Both the position numbers and the translations under genes were made by a program. DNA of 64,000 nt. Source: Lunularia cruciata (Eukaryota; Streptophyta; Marchantiopsida; Lunulariales; Lunulariaceae). Positions 1 to 12,000 of the stretch are shown here, piece by piece. Location of the stretch: contig OX419759.1 in the NCBI GenBank assembly GCA_948567375.1, positions 4,751,303 through 4,815,302 on the forward strand. The letters run 5' to 3'. Every line of letters begins with the position of its first letter. Within the stretch, counting starts at the first letter, position 1. The notes below the pieces were generated by a model. The model was not told where the DNA came from. It was given only the letters and a program-made list of their open reading frames with translations, and ran no database searches.

Positions 1-719
1 AGGAGTGGAAGAATAACCAAAAGTTTGTTTGAGTGTTTAGATTCATCTTGGGAATATGGAGAGTCACCAAGAGTGGAATTTGGGGCTATGAAAGATACCT
101 AAAGGGGTTGAGGTGATTGTAGGGGTGGACTTGAGGAAAAGAGAGTTTAGACATTAGAATAAAACTCAAAGATAGTGTTAAGAGGATCCAAAAACATACA
201 CTACTTGGAGGAAAGAGTGAAACCAAGTGTATTTTATGTGGAGAAAACAAATATAAGGCAAGTTCATGTCCATTGACTTTTAAGAGCAAGAGATTGAGGG
301 AAAGAATAAGCTTATTTGACTTGGGTTTGCATGTTGGACCCTCTTCACCAGAATTAGAGGGAGGAGATCTAAGATAAAGGAGTTGTGTGAGGTTTGTGGA
401 GTGGAAGGACTTCCAAAAGGATATGAGTACTGGAATAATGCCACTTATGGAGACCTTGGTGAAAAATCTCGGAGAGAGTCTTAGTACAACTATAAAAAGA
501 CTATCACTTTCATAAACTAGTTCTCAAGATTAGTGATGAAGGTTATCTTTCAATTTATGGATAAACTATCCATGAGGGTTTGATTAACATTCACCCTATA
601 ATTTGATCTTACTATACAAATCTTGGAGCAACTTGAACCTTTTTTCCCTCTACAATAGATTACTCTCAAATGGTGTTAGTCATGTATATAATTTATTAGT
701 TATAGAGTGAGAACAAAAA
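1..719. other. Decayed retroelement-like flank
   Basis: No intact gene is visible. The plus strand has short coding-like pieces, including a cysteine-rich stretch near 228-270 that recalls a gag zinc knuckle. The region lies just upstream of the gag-like start of Ty3-B and may be its leader or an older element. I cannot place an LTR here. Confidence 0.3.
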
Positions 720-1571
720 GATTAAGAAAAAAGAGAAATAAAGTGAAGGGCTAAGATGGAGAAACTTGCAATTTTCTTTGGCAAGGATGGAAAAGATGTG
801 GTAGCCTTTGTGCAAGACTTGAAGAGAGTTTGCATAAGAAATAATGAGAGAAGGAAGAATGAGTGGGCCTCATTATTATCAAATTTTTTTGAAGATGCAA
901 CATTTACATGGTACAAATCAAAATACCAAAAGAGAGAGAAAAGATATGAACAAGAAGAGTCTTAGGAGAGTTTGACTTCAACACTATGAAGAACTTTCTT
1001 TCACATGAGAGTTATGAGAGATTGATGAGTGAGGTTACCTTCCTTAAGCAAACATGTGGAAAAAAAGTCAGTGTCTATGTGGAAAGAGTAGAGAAGTTAG
1101 AGTCCAAATTTTACCTAGTGTTGATGAAAGGTGCAGATGATGTGGAGACTACTATGATTGGCATAAAAGTCATGCTGACCAAGAATTCTATGTGAGGCTT
1201 GAGACCATAAATTAGAAGCAAGGTGAGATACAAGGAACCTTCTTCCAAGGTTGAAGCTATCAAGATTACAATTTGTATGGAGGAGAGTTTGGAAGGAGAT
1301 AAGAATGATTTGGTGGTGAAGGAGGTTGTGCATCCTCCTCAAGGTTACAAGTATGGTGAAAATTCTGATACTTTGGTGACAAAGGTTGCACGACAAGTAT
1401 TAATTGCTCCAATTCTTGTACCCCTAGCAAAAGATCCACTTCAAACCATCACAAAACAATTTGCAGATCTCAAAATCAATGTAGTGCAACTATAGGAAAA
1501 GAGATAAATGGATCTGAATGTGGGGAGAGGGCCTAAGAGTTATGGAAGCTATCCATATACAAGGGCAAAAT
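720..1571 (+). mobile_element. Ty3-B copy 1, 5' part (gag region)
   Basis: Broken fossil of a Ty3/gypsy element. The translated plus strand shows a gag capsid-like domain, lysine- and glutamate-rich, with an FFEDATFTWY-like block that is typical of the retrotransposon gag fold. The sequence stops at the 5' LTR of Ty3-A and resumes at 9043 with protease and RT, so this is one element split by a later insertion. Its 5' LTR was not found and probably lies outside the window or is lost. Several breaks are present. Confidence 0.6.
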
Positions 1572-1987
1572 TGTAACAATATGGAGTTTAACGACAAAGT
1601 TAGTAGGGCTAACAAAGTAGAAAATAAGACAAATTAGCCTAGAATATGTTGGAAGTATCTAGGAAGTTGCTTGGAAAGTTTCCCAACTAGCTTAGCTTGC
1701 ACCTCAAGTAAGTAGCTTCTAGAAGCTTCCAACTAGCTTAGCTTGCATGCCAACTGGGTAGTTTCTAGAAGAAAGCTTCTTGAGAAGCTTCTTGGTTAAC
1801 TTGGCTTGCACTCTAAGAAAGCAGCTCAAGGAAGCTTCTTCAAAAGCTTCTCAAGGCCTTCTATGCTACCTATAAATACCAAAACTAAAGCTCATGTATT
1901 CAGAGGCATTCAGAGTTTTCTCTCATACAAATGTCCCAATATGAGCTTCTATTCTCCTATTTCTCTATTGGGTCTTGGTTTTTTACA
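1572..1987 (+). repeat. 5' LTR of Ty3-A
   Basis: 416 bp, TG...CA ends, aligning along its whole length with 8663-9042. It contains a tataaata TATA-like box near 1870 and several AAGCTT-centred short palindromes. No initiator-methionine tRNA primer site is obvious just after it. Confidence 0.85.
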
Positions 1988-4282
1988 TTGGGATTAGGGC
2001 AGGAATGGGATGGATAGAATTTATGGACCACCAAATCCACTTCTGCCAAACCATAGAGATTTTCATGTCCAGATATTACCCAAGCATAATTTCACACAAT
2101 TTATCACCTTGCGCTTTGGGTAAGATTTTTTGCATATGATCACCTTATTTGAGGAACCCTTGATACTTGCGGGTGTAACTTATGGAGAATGGTGGACATG
2201 TTACATCTACATGTTAATCAATTAGATAAACTGGGAGTAGTGGGATGAAGTAGTAGATATGTCGACAATACCCAACATTATCCTTGCGATGTAGCAACAA
2301 ATTGAGCACCTTACTTGATTGTTGGATGAACAAGACCAACAACAATGAGAACATATATAGAGAGCACCAATTCAAGATGGAGAAGATTGCATCCCATTCC
2401 CAAAACTTTATGGCACAATGGAGAATTGTGTTTGACTATGAATGTTACTTTGAAGCCACTAATCTTCAAGATGAACTGAAACAGTTTCTCTTGGCTTCTA
2501 GCCAACTGGATGGTATTGCTAAACTTTTGTGGTATTGCACCAATTTTGACATGGGCAAAATGCAAAGATGCAATACTTGGTCAATTTCAAACTACAAATG
2601 CCACCCAAGCCGCATAAGATAAATTGGCAGAGTTGGAGCAGATTGGTTTAATAAGGGGTTACATCACACAATTTCAAAACATCATCATGCAAATCTAGAT
2701 ATTCAAGAAGGTGGAGTTCCGAATCGATTGATGTGGAGATTGAAGTCATGAACCAAATTGGAGGTGATCATGCGTGAACTATAAAACATAGAAGAAGGCA
2801 TGCAATTGGTTGAGCACTTTGATTCCTTGGTTGTGGCAACTTGGTCTCAACCTCAACCTACACAAAGCATACTAATACACTACATACGTGTGGAAGAATT
2901 GGCACCAATGGAGATTGATGTTATCCAATAGAGACCATTTGGTACAACAGGTAGAGAAAGATTATGACAAAATGGAGGTTTGTTGTTTTTATTGTTGCCA
3001 AGTTGGACGTCATATTGCTTAATGTCCACTTAGGAATGGGTAACCTCAACAAGTTGCCCAAATGGAGTTTGTGGAACAAAATGATCAAGGAAATAAGGAA
3101 TCCCAATAGGAGATTTTGAGCCGTCTTTTAGGAGCTTGATTAGTTCTAATGGGATTGAAAGCTTGAATTATGGAAGTTTGCTTCACTTGCAAGGTATATA
3201 TCTAATTGGGGTTGTAGGATTTTGATTGATTTTGGAAATTCAAAAAATTGCATGTTTATGCAAACAACAAAGGAATTGGGTATTTCTATCAAACTAGTGA
3301 TTGGAAGTAGATTGATTATGGCGGATGGTAGAAAGGTTTTTCGTTCTGTACTTCACATCTTGTTACTTTTAAGATTTGGAAGGAGTATTTGGAGTGTATG
3401 AGATTTTTAGTGGTACCTCTACACTATGATGTCATTCTAGGACTACTTTGGCTTGAACTTCATAAGTTTCAATATGATTGGACCCAACGACATATTCAAG
3501 TATAACACCAAGGTAGGAATTTTTGATTAGGTTGTCTAGCACCTCTATGTAAGACAAATAAGACTAGTCAATCCCAAGATGGGAAGTTTTTTGAGAAGGT
3601 AGCCATAGAGCATGCCTTGAAGGGAGAGGATTCCCAAGATGTGAAGTTCTCCAGGAAAGTAGCCATGGAGCAAGCTTTGAAGAGAGATGAGTCCTTAGAT
3701 GGGAAGTTTGTTTGTGAAGTAGCCATAAAGCAAGCTTTTGAAGAAGATAAGTCTATTTTCACGATGTAGATCAAGCCGGTTGCATAAGGGCAATTTGAGG
3801 AGGGCCAAGAACCTCATCAAGCAATGGTTGATCAGATATTTTAGGAGTTTGTGGATGTGTTTCTAGATGATCTACCAAAAGGATTAACTTTTGATCATGG
3901 TACGCCCTTCAAGATTGAATTATTACTAGGGAGTACTCTAATGAGTAGACCAATCTATCGGCTCTCACCAATGAAGTTGGAGGAGTTATAACCAACAATT
4001 ATGCTGTTGGATAAGGACTTCATATCATAATACCTCTGCTTGGAGAGCACCGGTACTATTTGTTCCAAAGAAGGATGCAAGACTTTGTTTTTGTATTGAT
4101 TATTGTGGGCTCGATAAGCAAACAATGAAGAATGCATATCTCTTGCCTTCAATCAATGACTTCCTTGATCAATTAAGTGAAGCAAGATATTTTTCCAAAT
4201 TGGATCTTCATAATGGCTATTGGCAAATCCTCATTGATAGGGAGGATGTGCAAAAGACTGCCTTTCACACAAGATATGGGCA

Positions 4283-4404
4283 TTTTGAGTGGAGAGTTGT
4301 ACCTTTTGTGCTAATTTTGAGTGGAGAGTTGTACCTTTTGTGCTAATTTTGAGTGGAGAGTTGTACCTTTTGTGCATTTTGAGTGGAGAGTTGTACCTTT
4401 TGTG
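4283..4404 (+). repeat. Tandem repeat, four units of 30-32 bp, in Ty3-A RT region
   Basis: Units start at 4283, 4315, 4347 and 4377, each beginning ttttgagtggagagttgtac. The array lies inside the reverse transcriptase region of the fossil and looks like local slippage or unequal exchange after insertion. Confidence 0.9.
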
Positions 4405-4547
4405 CCACACTAATGCTCTAGCAATCTTCATAGATCAAATGCATCAAGTGTTGGAGGGACTATTAGATCGGTACATGGTGGTGTTCTTGGATGATATTGT
4501 AATCCATAGCAAGATAGAAGTAGAACACATAAATCATGTATGAGAAG

Positions 4548-6397
4548 TGTGGTACCCATATTTTTCATTTTGGATGAGTTTTGAAGAAGAACAAATGCCT
4601 TGGTGAAACCAAATGGAGAAGAAATGGAGAGAAACCTGTGTTTTGATCAAGCTTGAGGAATTCAACTTTGTGTTGGAGGAATAAGGACTTGGATTGGATC
4701 AGACCCAAAGAAGCTTACTTTGTGTCAGAGGAAGAGGAAGAAGGAAGTCAGGCGCCGTAGGATGATTTTTTGGCATCAAAATAGAGGTTACAAGTCAAGA
4801 TTACTAAAGGGACCATATCTCAATGACCACTTGTCAAATCATGCATGCTATATCTTGTTAGAAGCGTCTTGTTTAGGGTTTTCCATTGCAACCAAAATCA
4901 TAAAGTTTGGAGGTCTATATAAGAAGTTACAAGCATTTGAAGTTTTGGGAGTAGATGTATAGAGTAGTTGAGTGGCTGCATGTTGGTGTCTTTGAGTCTA
5001 TACAACTTTGTACTTATATGACTTTGGGTTTACATGACTTTGGGTTTAAAGACTTTATCTCAAGAAAAATATGATTCAACCCGAGGTAGTTAGACATCAG
5101 ATGTGGGAGTCTTTGGGTCAAATATCTAAAGCGTATCAAATAGTTAGGATAAAGATAGTTAGAATACACATGATTTCAATTTTAGTTCTGATTGAAGATG
5201 GGATAGAAATTGAAGAAATAGTAGTAGTGAAGGAACCCAAAGTGCACGATCAAACAATAAGTGTCTTTGGGTCCATTACATGAATGATTAGGGGAAAGTG
5301 GGTTACAAATTGAAGGTATAGATAGTGTACCTATGCTTTCAATTACAATTCTTGATGAGGATATAGTAGAATCAGCAAAGGAATTGATAGTAGTTAGATC
5401 CAATTGATAGTAGTAGTTGCAAAGTAGGAGTATAGGTGTCTTCGGAGATAAAGAGTTAGATAGATTACCTACTAGTGCAATTGCAAATCATGGTGAAAAA
5501 TTAGTAGAGATAGTGAAGGATTTGGTAGTTGAAGATATACCTAAAGAACAAGAAGTAGTAAGAAGATCATTGGGTTTGGAAGCCTAAGAAGAAGTAGATA
5601 TCAGATTGGAGTAGAAAATTTTTTGAGATATGAAGAGATGCATTGTCATTTTGGATCTATTGGTTAGAAAAGTCATTGTAGAATAATATAGTTGTTAGTA
5701 AGTGTCAATTGTTATACTATTTAAAGGGAGCATTTGCAGTGCTATGTTGTTTAATATTCATAATTTTTGAAGATAGATAAAGCAAAGTGCTAATTTTAAT
5801 GCTCGTTACTTGAGCTTAATTCAAAGTATGAACTCTATATTTGTGTTTCTAAGTTTGTGGAGAATTCTGAAGTGCAAGTCAATATGCTTGTTGGATGTTG
5901 GATTCCGCAGCCTTGATTTTCATTTTGTGTGTTTAATCTTGAGTGAACTGCAATTGGAGCAATACCTTTACATATCAAAGAGGAATTGTAGTGTTGGTAG
6001 TATTTTGTATTTGTGAGTGCAGTATTTAGTTGATGTGAAACAATTTAGATTGAAGAAGTTGTGCCTTTAGTGGAGGGGTGGAACACAATTTTGAGGTGAA
6101 GTCATTTTGCAGTGAACTGCCATATTTGGGAGAATCTGAATCATCACTATCAAGATTTGTTTGGATAGAATTTACTACGTTGTGATTATGAGGGTGTGAA
6201 TTAGTGACAAGTTGTCAAGATTGAGTGATTGTTACTTTCTTCTGGGTGTGGTTTCTACCTAAGAGATTAAAGATGCAACCAAGAAAAACTACTTGTTATT
6301 GTTTGCTTTGTATTTGACCAATTCTAACCAGTATCTATGTATGAACAAAATTTACTTACTTGATTACCACAAAATTGATGCTTTTTAGGTTGTCACT
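4548..6397 (+). mobile_element. Probable solo LTR (~1.85 kb) inserted in Ty3-A
   Basis: The RT domain of Ty3-A is interrupted here: homology stops at ~4547 and continues at ~6398. The insert begins TGTGGTACCC, is flanked by agaag (left) and aaaag (right), which look like a 5-bp target duplication with one change, and has a tatataag box near 4917. It has no recognisable polyprotein. This fits a very long solo LTR. The right end reads ...TTGTCACT rather than ...CA, so the exact terminus is uncertain. The first ~200 bp resemble 14340-14541 on the minus strand. Confidence 0.6.
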
Positions 6398-8662
6398 AAA
6401 AGTTCTAAGATGACTATGACAATGGAAATTTTACTATAAAAAGTCAAAGTGTACCTTTTGGCAAAAGGAAGTTACATTCTTGGGTTACAAGGTCTCATTG
6501 GAGGAGATCAAGATGGAAGAAGAGAAAATCAAGGCCATTACTGATTGGCCTACTCTAGAAGATACTATACAAGGAAGGGGATTTAATGGATTGGTCAGTT
6601 TTTACCGATGGTTCATCCATTATTATGCTCATGTTGTTGTACCATTGACTGACCTCTTGGGGAAGAACTCGAGCTTCTAGTGGACCACCAAGTATAAAAA
6701 AGCATTCCATAAGTTGAAGCATATGGTGTCTTCAAGGCCCATTCTTCAACCATATGATCCTCAGTTATCTTGTGTGATTGATTTTGATGCTTCTAACTTT
6801 GCAATTGGAGCAATGTCACAACAACAATTCCTAGATGGACTACATCCCATTGCCTTTGTGTCTTGCAACTAAATACAGTTGAAAGAAATTACTATGCTTG
6901 TGATCAAGAACAACTTGCAATGGTATATACCACCAAGGTATGGAGACATTATCTCTTGGGGAAACAAGTGATCATGTAAATTGATCACAAACTATTGTTG
7001 TATACCTTACACTTTGAACACATGAAGAGTCAACATCATCGATGGGAGCAACAACTCCAATTGTTTGCCATCAAACTTGAGTACAAACCAAGTTGGTTCC
7101 ATGCCATCCCTGATGCTCTATCACAACAACCTGATTTGAAGTCTCTTCCCTCATCACGGTAGCAATTATGACAATGTCAATTGACTCCAAGGTCCAAAAC
7201 AAGTTTCAATCAGCTCTACACCAAGATCCCTTCTCCTAGATGGTACATGGTCATCTTACAACATGCAATAAGGAGAACAACACCTTGTCCTTCATGGAAG
7301 GCCTTCTACTCTATGAGGATTGGATCTATGTTCCAACCAAAGGCAATCTTTGACTTGTGCACCTTCAACAAGCCCATGATTTACCAATAGCTTGTCATAT
7401 GGGTGTGAACAAGACCTTGGGTACCCTCCAACCTCAACGGTGGTGGGCCAACATGACACAAGATGCTTGAGAATTTATCTAATTGTGTGAGAGCTACCAA
7501 CATAACAAGGCCAACAACCTTGAACTCCTTCAACCACTCCCCATTCCATCTGCTCGATGGGAATACATGAGCTTGGATCTCATCACATCCTTGCCCAAGA
7601 CAAAGCTTGGACACATAACAATCGTAGTGTTTATGGATAAGCTTAGTAAGAAAATCCACTTGGCACCAACCTTTAATACCATGGATGCTCCAACCTTAGT
7701 GCAAATCTACTTTGACAATGTCTTCAAGTATCATGGGATGCCATGTGTACTCGTCTCTAACCATAATCCTTGATTCACTGAAAAGTTTTGGCAAGCACTC
7801 TTTCAAATACTTGGCACTAAACTTGCTTTGTCCATAGCCTATCATCCTCAAACTGATGGATAAACTGAATGTGCAAATCATACCTTGGAGGATATGCAAC
7901 GTGCCTTTGTTAATGTCCACCATACCAATTGGGATGAATACCTTGCAATTGTAGAATTTTCCTACAACAATTCCAAACAAGCAACCATGAGATTTTCCCC
8001 TTTCTTTCTCAATTTTGGCCAAGATCCACTTGTCCTAGATTCTCTTCTTGCTCCTCCTCCATCTCAAGTCCCTCATACTTCAACCTTCTTAACCACCATC
8101 TTAGAATTTCTCCAACAAGCCAAATCTCACCTCCTTGTTGATCAGAATCAAAAAAAAAATGCGGACCACCATCATCGTGATCTCACCTTTGAAGTTGGTG
8201 ATAAAGTCATGCTATCCTCCAATAACCTCCTTCTCCCACTTGATACCCATGTTCATAAACTTACCCCTAATTGGATAGGACCCTTTGACGTCACCCAAAT
8301 TGTCTCTTTTGTTGCTTATCAATTTACCTGGTCGTGTCATATGCATATCCATCCTATCTTTCATATTTCTAAATTGAAACCGTTTGTTCCTAACCCCTCT
8401 TCCTTTTCCTCTTGAGTCCAACCCCCCTCCTCCTATCCCTATCAATGATCATAAGGAGTACAAATTTGATTGTATCCTTGCCCATTGCCATATTCAACAA
8501 AGCCGTAAACAACATATGGAGTACAAGGTCATTTGGAAAGGATATCCCCTTCATGATGCCACATGGGAACCTCTTTCTTACTTCCAAAATGCACATATGG
8601 CCATCCAAGAGTTTGAAGCTTTATTGGTGACAAGGACATCAACAATTAGCGGTGGGAGAATA

Positions 8663-9042
8663 TGTAACAATATGGAGTTTAGCGATGAAGGTAATAGGGC
8701 TAACAAAGTAGCAAAGAAGACAAATTAACTTGGAATATTATAGAAGTATCTAGGAAGCTTCTTGGGAAGCTTTTCTGCTTGCTTAGCTTGCACCTCAAGT
8801 AAGTAGCTTCTAGAAGCTTCCAACTAGTTTAGCTTGCATGCCAAGTAGGCAACTTGTTGAGAAGCTTCTTGGTAAACTTAGCTTGCACTCTAAGAAAGCG
8901 GCTCAAGGAAGCTTCTCAAGGGCCTTGTATGCTACTTATAAATACCAAAGCCAAAGCTCATGCTAGGCATTCAAAGTTTTTCCTCGTTCAAGTGTCCCAA
9001 TGTGAGCTCTTTTATTTCTCTCCTTGGTCTTGGTCTTTTACA
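8663..9042 (+). repeat. 3' LTR of Ty3-A
   Basis: 380 bp, colinear with the 5' LTR apart from a few short indels. It ends TTTACA, followed directly by a ccaa microsatellite (9043-9060) that belongs to the interrupted Ty3-B host sequence or arose at the junction. Confidence 0.85.
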
Positions 9043-12000
9043 CCAACCAACCAACCAACAATTTCAATGAGGGAAATTGTTTTGGTTGTGGATGAAGTTG
9101 TTGCATCCATGAAAGTACTCAAATCCCACTTACCATGGAAGAAGGGGTTATGAAGGAGCCAATAGAGGGAAAGAGTGAGGAAGTGGAACCCAATTGGCTC
9201 CTAATATAAACAAAGGTGAGGAGCTATCATCCATAGATGTGGTTGAGAGAAAGTATGAGAAGGGGGAATGCTCAAACTCCAAACGGCTTCCTTTGGATCT
9301 TTTGGTACAAGAAAAGAAATGAACTCCTAGCAAGGATACCCTTATGCCTACTAGGAGCACTCGCACAAGCATTTCAATACCATCAACAACAAAGACTCCA
9401 AGGAAAAAGATGAGGATGGAGAACTTCTTGATCTCAAAGCAACAATGGAACTATAATTTCTTGGAGGATGTTGATAGTCACAAGGCTAACATCATAGTAG
9501 GTCAACTGATCACTTTGAATCCTACTTTGAGGAAGGAGTTTAGAGGTGGTTTTAGTTCTACAACAAGCAAGAGGAAGAAGAAAACATTAGCTCTAGTATC
9601 AATGGATGGTAAACCAGCACCATGGGAGGCTTGTGAATATGCCTCCAATGTTGATGTGAGAGTGAATGGTCACAACATCAAGGATGAACTTGTTAATGGA
9701 AGATCTATAGTGAATGCCTTATCAAAGAGGTTGATAAACGATTTGGATATGATATCTTCTAGGCCTTCAACATTTGTAGCAAGCATTGCAAACAAGCAGC
9801 AAGTTCAAATTGTAGGGGTGATGGATAAGGTGGTAGTTTCAATTATGAGAGTTCAAAATCTCATGACTTTCTAAGTTTTGAAAGATTCAAGTTATGATTT
9901 ACTTCTTGTGAGACCATGGTTGAACAACTAATCAATGGCACAATGTGTACTTGAAGATTTGGCCACTAAACCATTGAGTTACAATCCATGTCACTAACAC
10001 CACCAACACTTCATATATAAATACACCATCTTTTGATATTGGGAATTAAATTAAGAAGGAGCTCAAGGTGTAGACACAAGCATGAAGGATAGGGCTTCTA
10101 CAAAGGAGGATAAATTTGAATCTGGTTCAAATTTATATCCTTTGTGGGTTATGGATTTTGCACCTTAGTAAAAGGTTTTGAAGATAAATCACCATTGACA
10201 CTTGAGGAGATAAAGAGAAGGTTATCCATTCTCAAGTATGGTCCAAATATTACCAAGGAGTAGAAGGTAAAATTTGAGGAGATTTTTTGCAAGTTCATCC
10301 ATGTGTTACTTCAGCTACAAGGATCTAAAAGAAGTCACCTTGGAGGAGCACAAGATAGAGGTGGACTCACATGCAAGACCAATCTGCCAAAAGCAATGTT
10401 GCATTAGCCTACCAATATCTTTGGTTGTGAGGAGGAAATTGATAAGCTCAAGGAGGAAAAATTTATCTTTGAGATGATGAATTTAGAATAGGTGTTTCCA
10501 ATTATAATTGTGAAGAAAAGGAATGGCAAGCTTTGGGTATGTATAGATTACAAGAAGCCTAATATTGTTACAACAAAGGACTATTACCCACTGCCATTCA
10601 TTGATGAGATCCAAGAGGAGGTTGCAGGTCATGAGAGGTATGGTTTTAGAGATGGTTATAGTAGTTTTACCTAAATAATATTACAATAGAGCATCAACAA
10701 CTCACCACATTCACCACACAATGCTCCGAGAGGGAACAACATGTTTTTGATGGAGTAGTGATACTTGTCTACTTAGCGCGTTAAGCTACTATCAAGCATC
10801 CATCACCGATGGCAAGTACTATAGACCTCACACCTTGGAGGACTTATGATTTCAAGGACATGCTTTTGAGCTTTGCAATGATCTAGCCACATTCCAATGG
10901 TTCATGAACAAGGTGTTTGAATCTTTCATTGGGAAATTTGTGAGAGATTTCATTAATGATTTTCTTGTTTATGGGAGCAAGGAACAACACTTTGCGCACT
11001 TGATCAAGGTTTTTCAATGCTTTGATGACCAAAATATATCACCCAACCCAAAGAAGTGTATTTTTGGTTGTAAAGAAGGATTACTTTTGGAGCACATCAT
11101 CTCCAAGGATAGAATAGCAGTTGATCCTATAAAGGTGAGGAGAATATTAGACCTTCCATTCCCTTCAAGCTTGCTACATTTATGCTAATTCTTGGGGATA
11201 GTTGGGTACTATAGAAGGTTCATCTTGTCACTGATTTATGCTTATGGCTTATGGCTTATGCATTTAACATCTACATGGAAATGGGTGTAGAATACATGCT
11301 GATTTGTGAGGACAAGGAGGCTCTTAATACTCTTCTGGAGCTCAAGCAATTCCTTGTTGTAGCTCCAATTCTTAGACCAAGATGAGCATGATCATCTAAT
11401 AGCTTATGCTAGTAGACAAATGGTTTGAGTAGAAAAAGACTACTTTTTCACAAAGACCAAAGGGTTTGCAATGATCTTTGGTCTCAAGAATTTTAGACAC
11501 TACTGGATTGGAGTGAAAGCCACCATTGTCATGGATCACAAGGCTTTGAAATAAATCTTCAACAAGCCTAATGTGGAAGGGAGAATAGCAAAGTGGACGA
11601 TACTCTTGTCTAAGTATGACTACACCATTGAAAATAGGCCAACGAAGGAGCATGAAAATGCTGATTTGTTATCTAGGGCCTATGATCATGACTCATATGA
11701 GCAAATGGATGATTCCTTCCTAGATGAGGAGCTCATGATAATCTCAATCACTCAAAAGGTTCCAATGTAGTACAAGGAGATTATGGACTTGTTACAAGAG
11801 GTAACTATCTAGAAGAGATGCATGCTAGGGAGAGGAAGGCCCTTGTAGCAGTTTCTAGATCTTAACACAATGGTGAAGAATATTCTTTTTCACCAAGGAG
11901 CAGATGGTCTGCTTTGAAGATCAATGGGTAAGGAAAAGGGTAGATCCTACTCATAAAGAGCTTCATGAAAGTTTAGTGTGTGGAAGATACTTTGCAAGAT

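Larger units (their letters stand above)
1572..9042 (+). mobile_element. Ty3-A, Ty3/gypsy chromovirus, nested in Ty3-B
   Basis: Full-length fossil of about 7.5 kb bounded by two LTRs that begin TGTAACAATATGG and end TTTACA. Parts in order: gag-like region ~2370-2620 with a zinc-knuckle region ~2960-3030, protease-like ~3210-3480, reverse transcriptase ~3840-4545 resuming near 6420, RNase H ~6700-7130, integrase ~7380-8250 and a chromodomain ~8455-8620 (KVIWKGYP...WEP). The chromodomain after integrase places it among chromoviruses. A purine-rich tract, ggtgggagaata, precedes the 3' LTR. The LTRs differ at roughly one base in eight, so the insertion is old. It carries one large internal insertion and many breaks. 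No convincing target-site duplication was found. Confidence 0.85.

Noticed and set aside
5071-5600. Tandem gtgtctttgggtc-like phrases in the insert at 4548
   Set aside because: The spacing is irregular and the copies are short; I could not define a repeat unit.
7696-8022. 108-codon minus-strand ORF
   Set aside because: It is the antisense shadow of the Ty3-A integrase region.
9043-9060. ccaa repeat as a target-site duplication of Ty3-A
   Set aside because: The left flank of the element (aaaat) does not match, so it is better treated as a short microsatellite at the junction.
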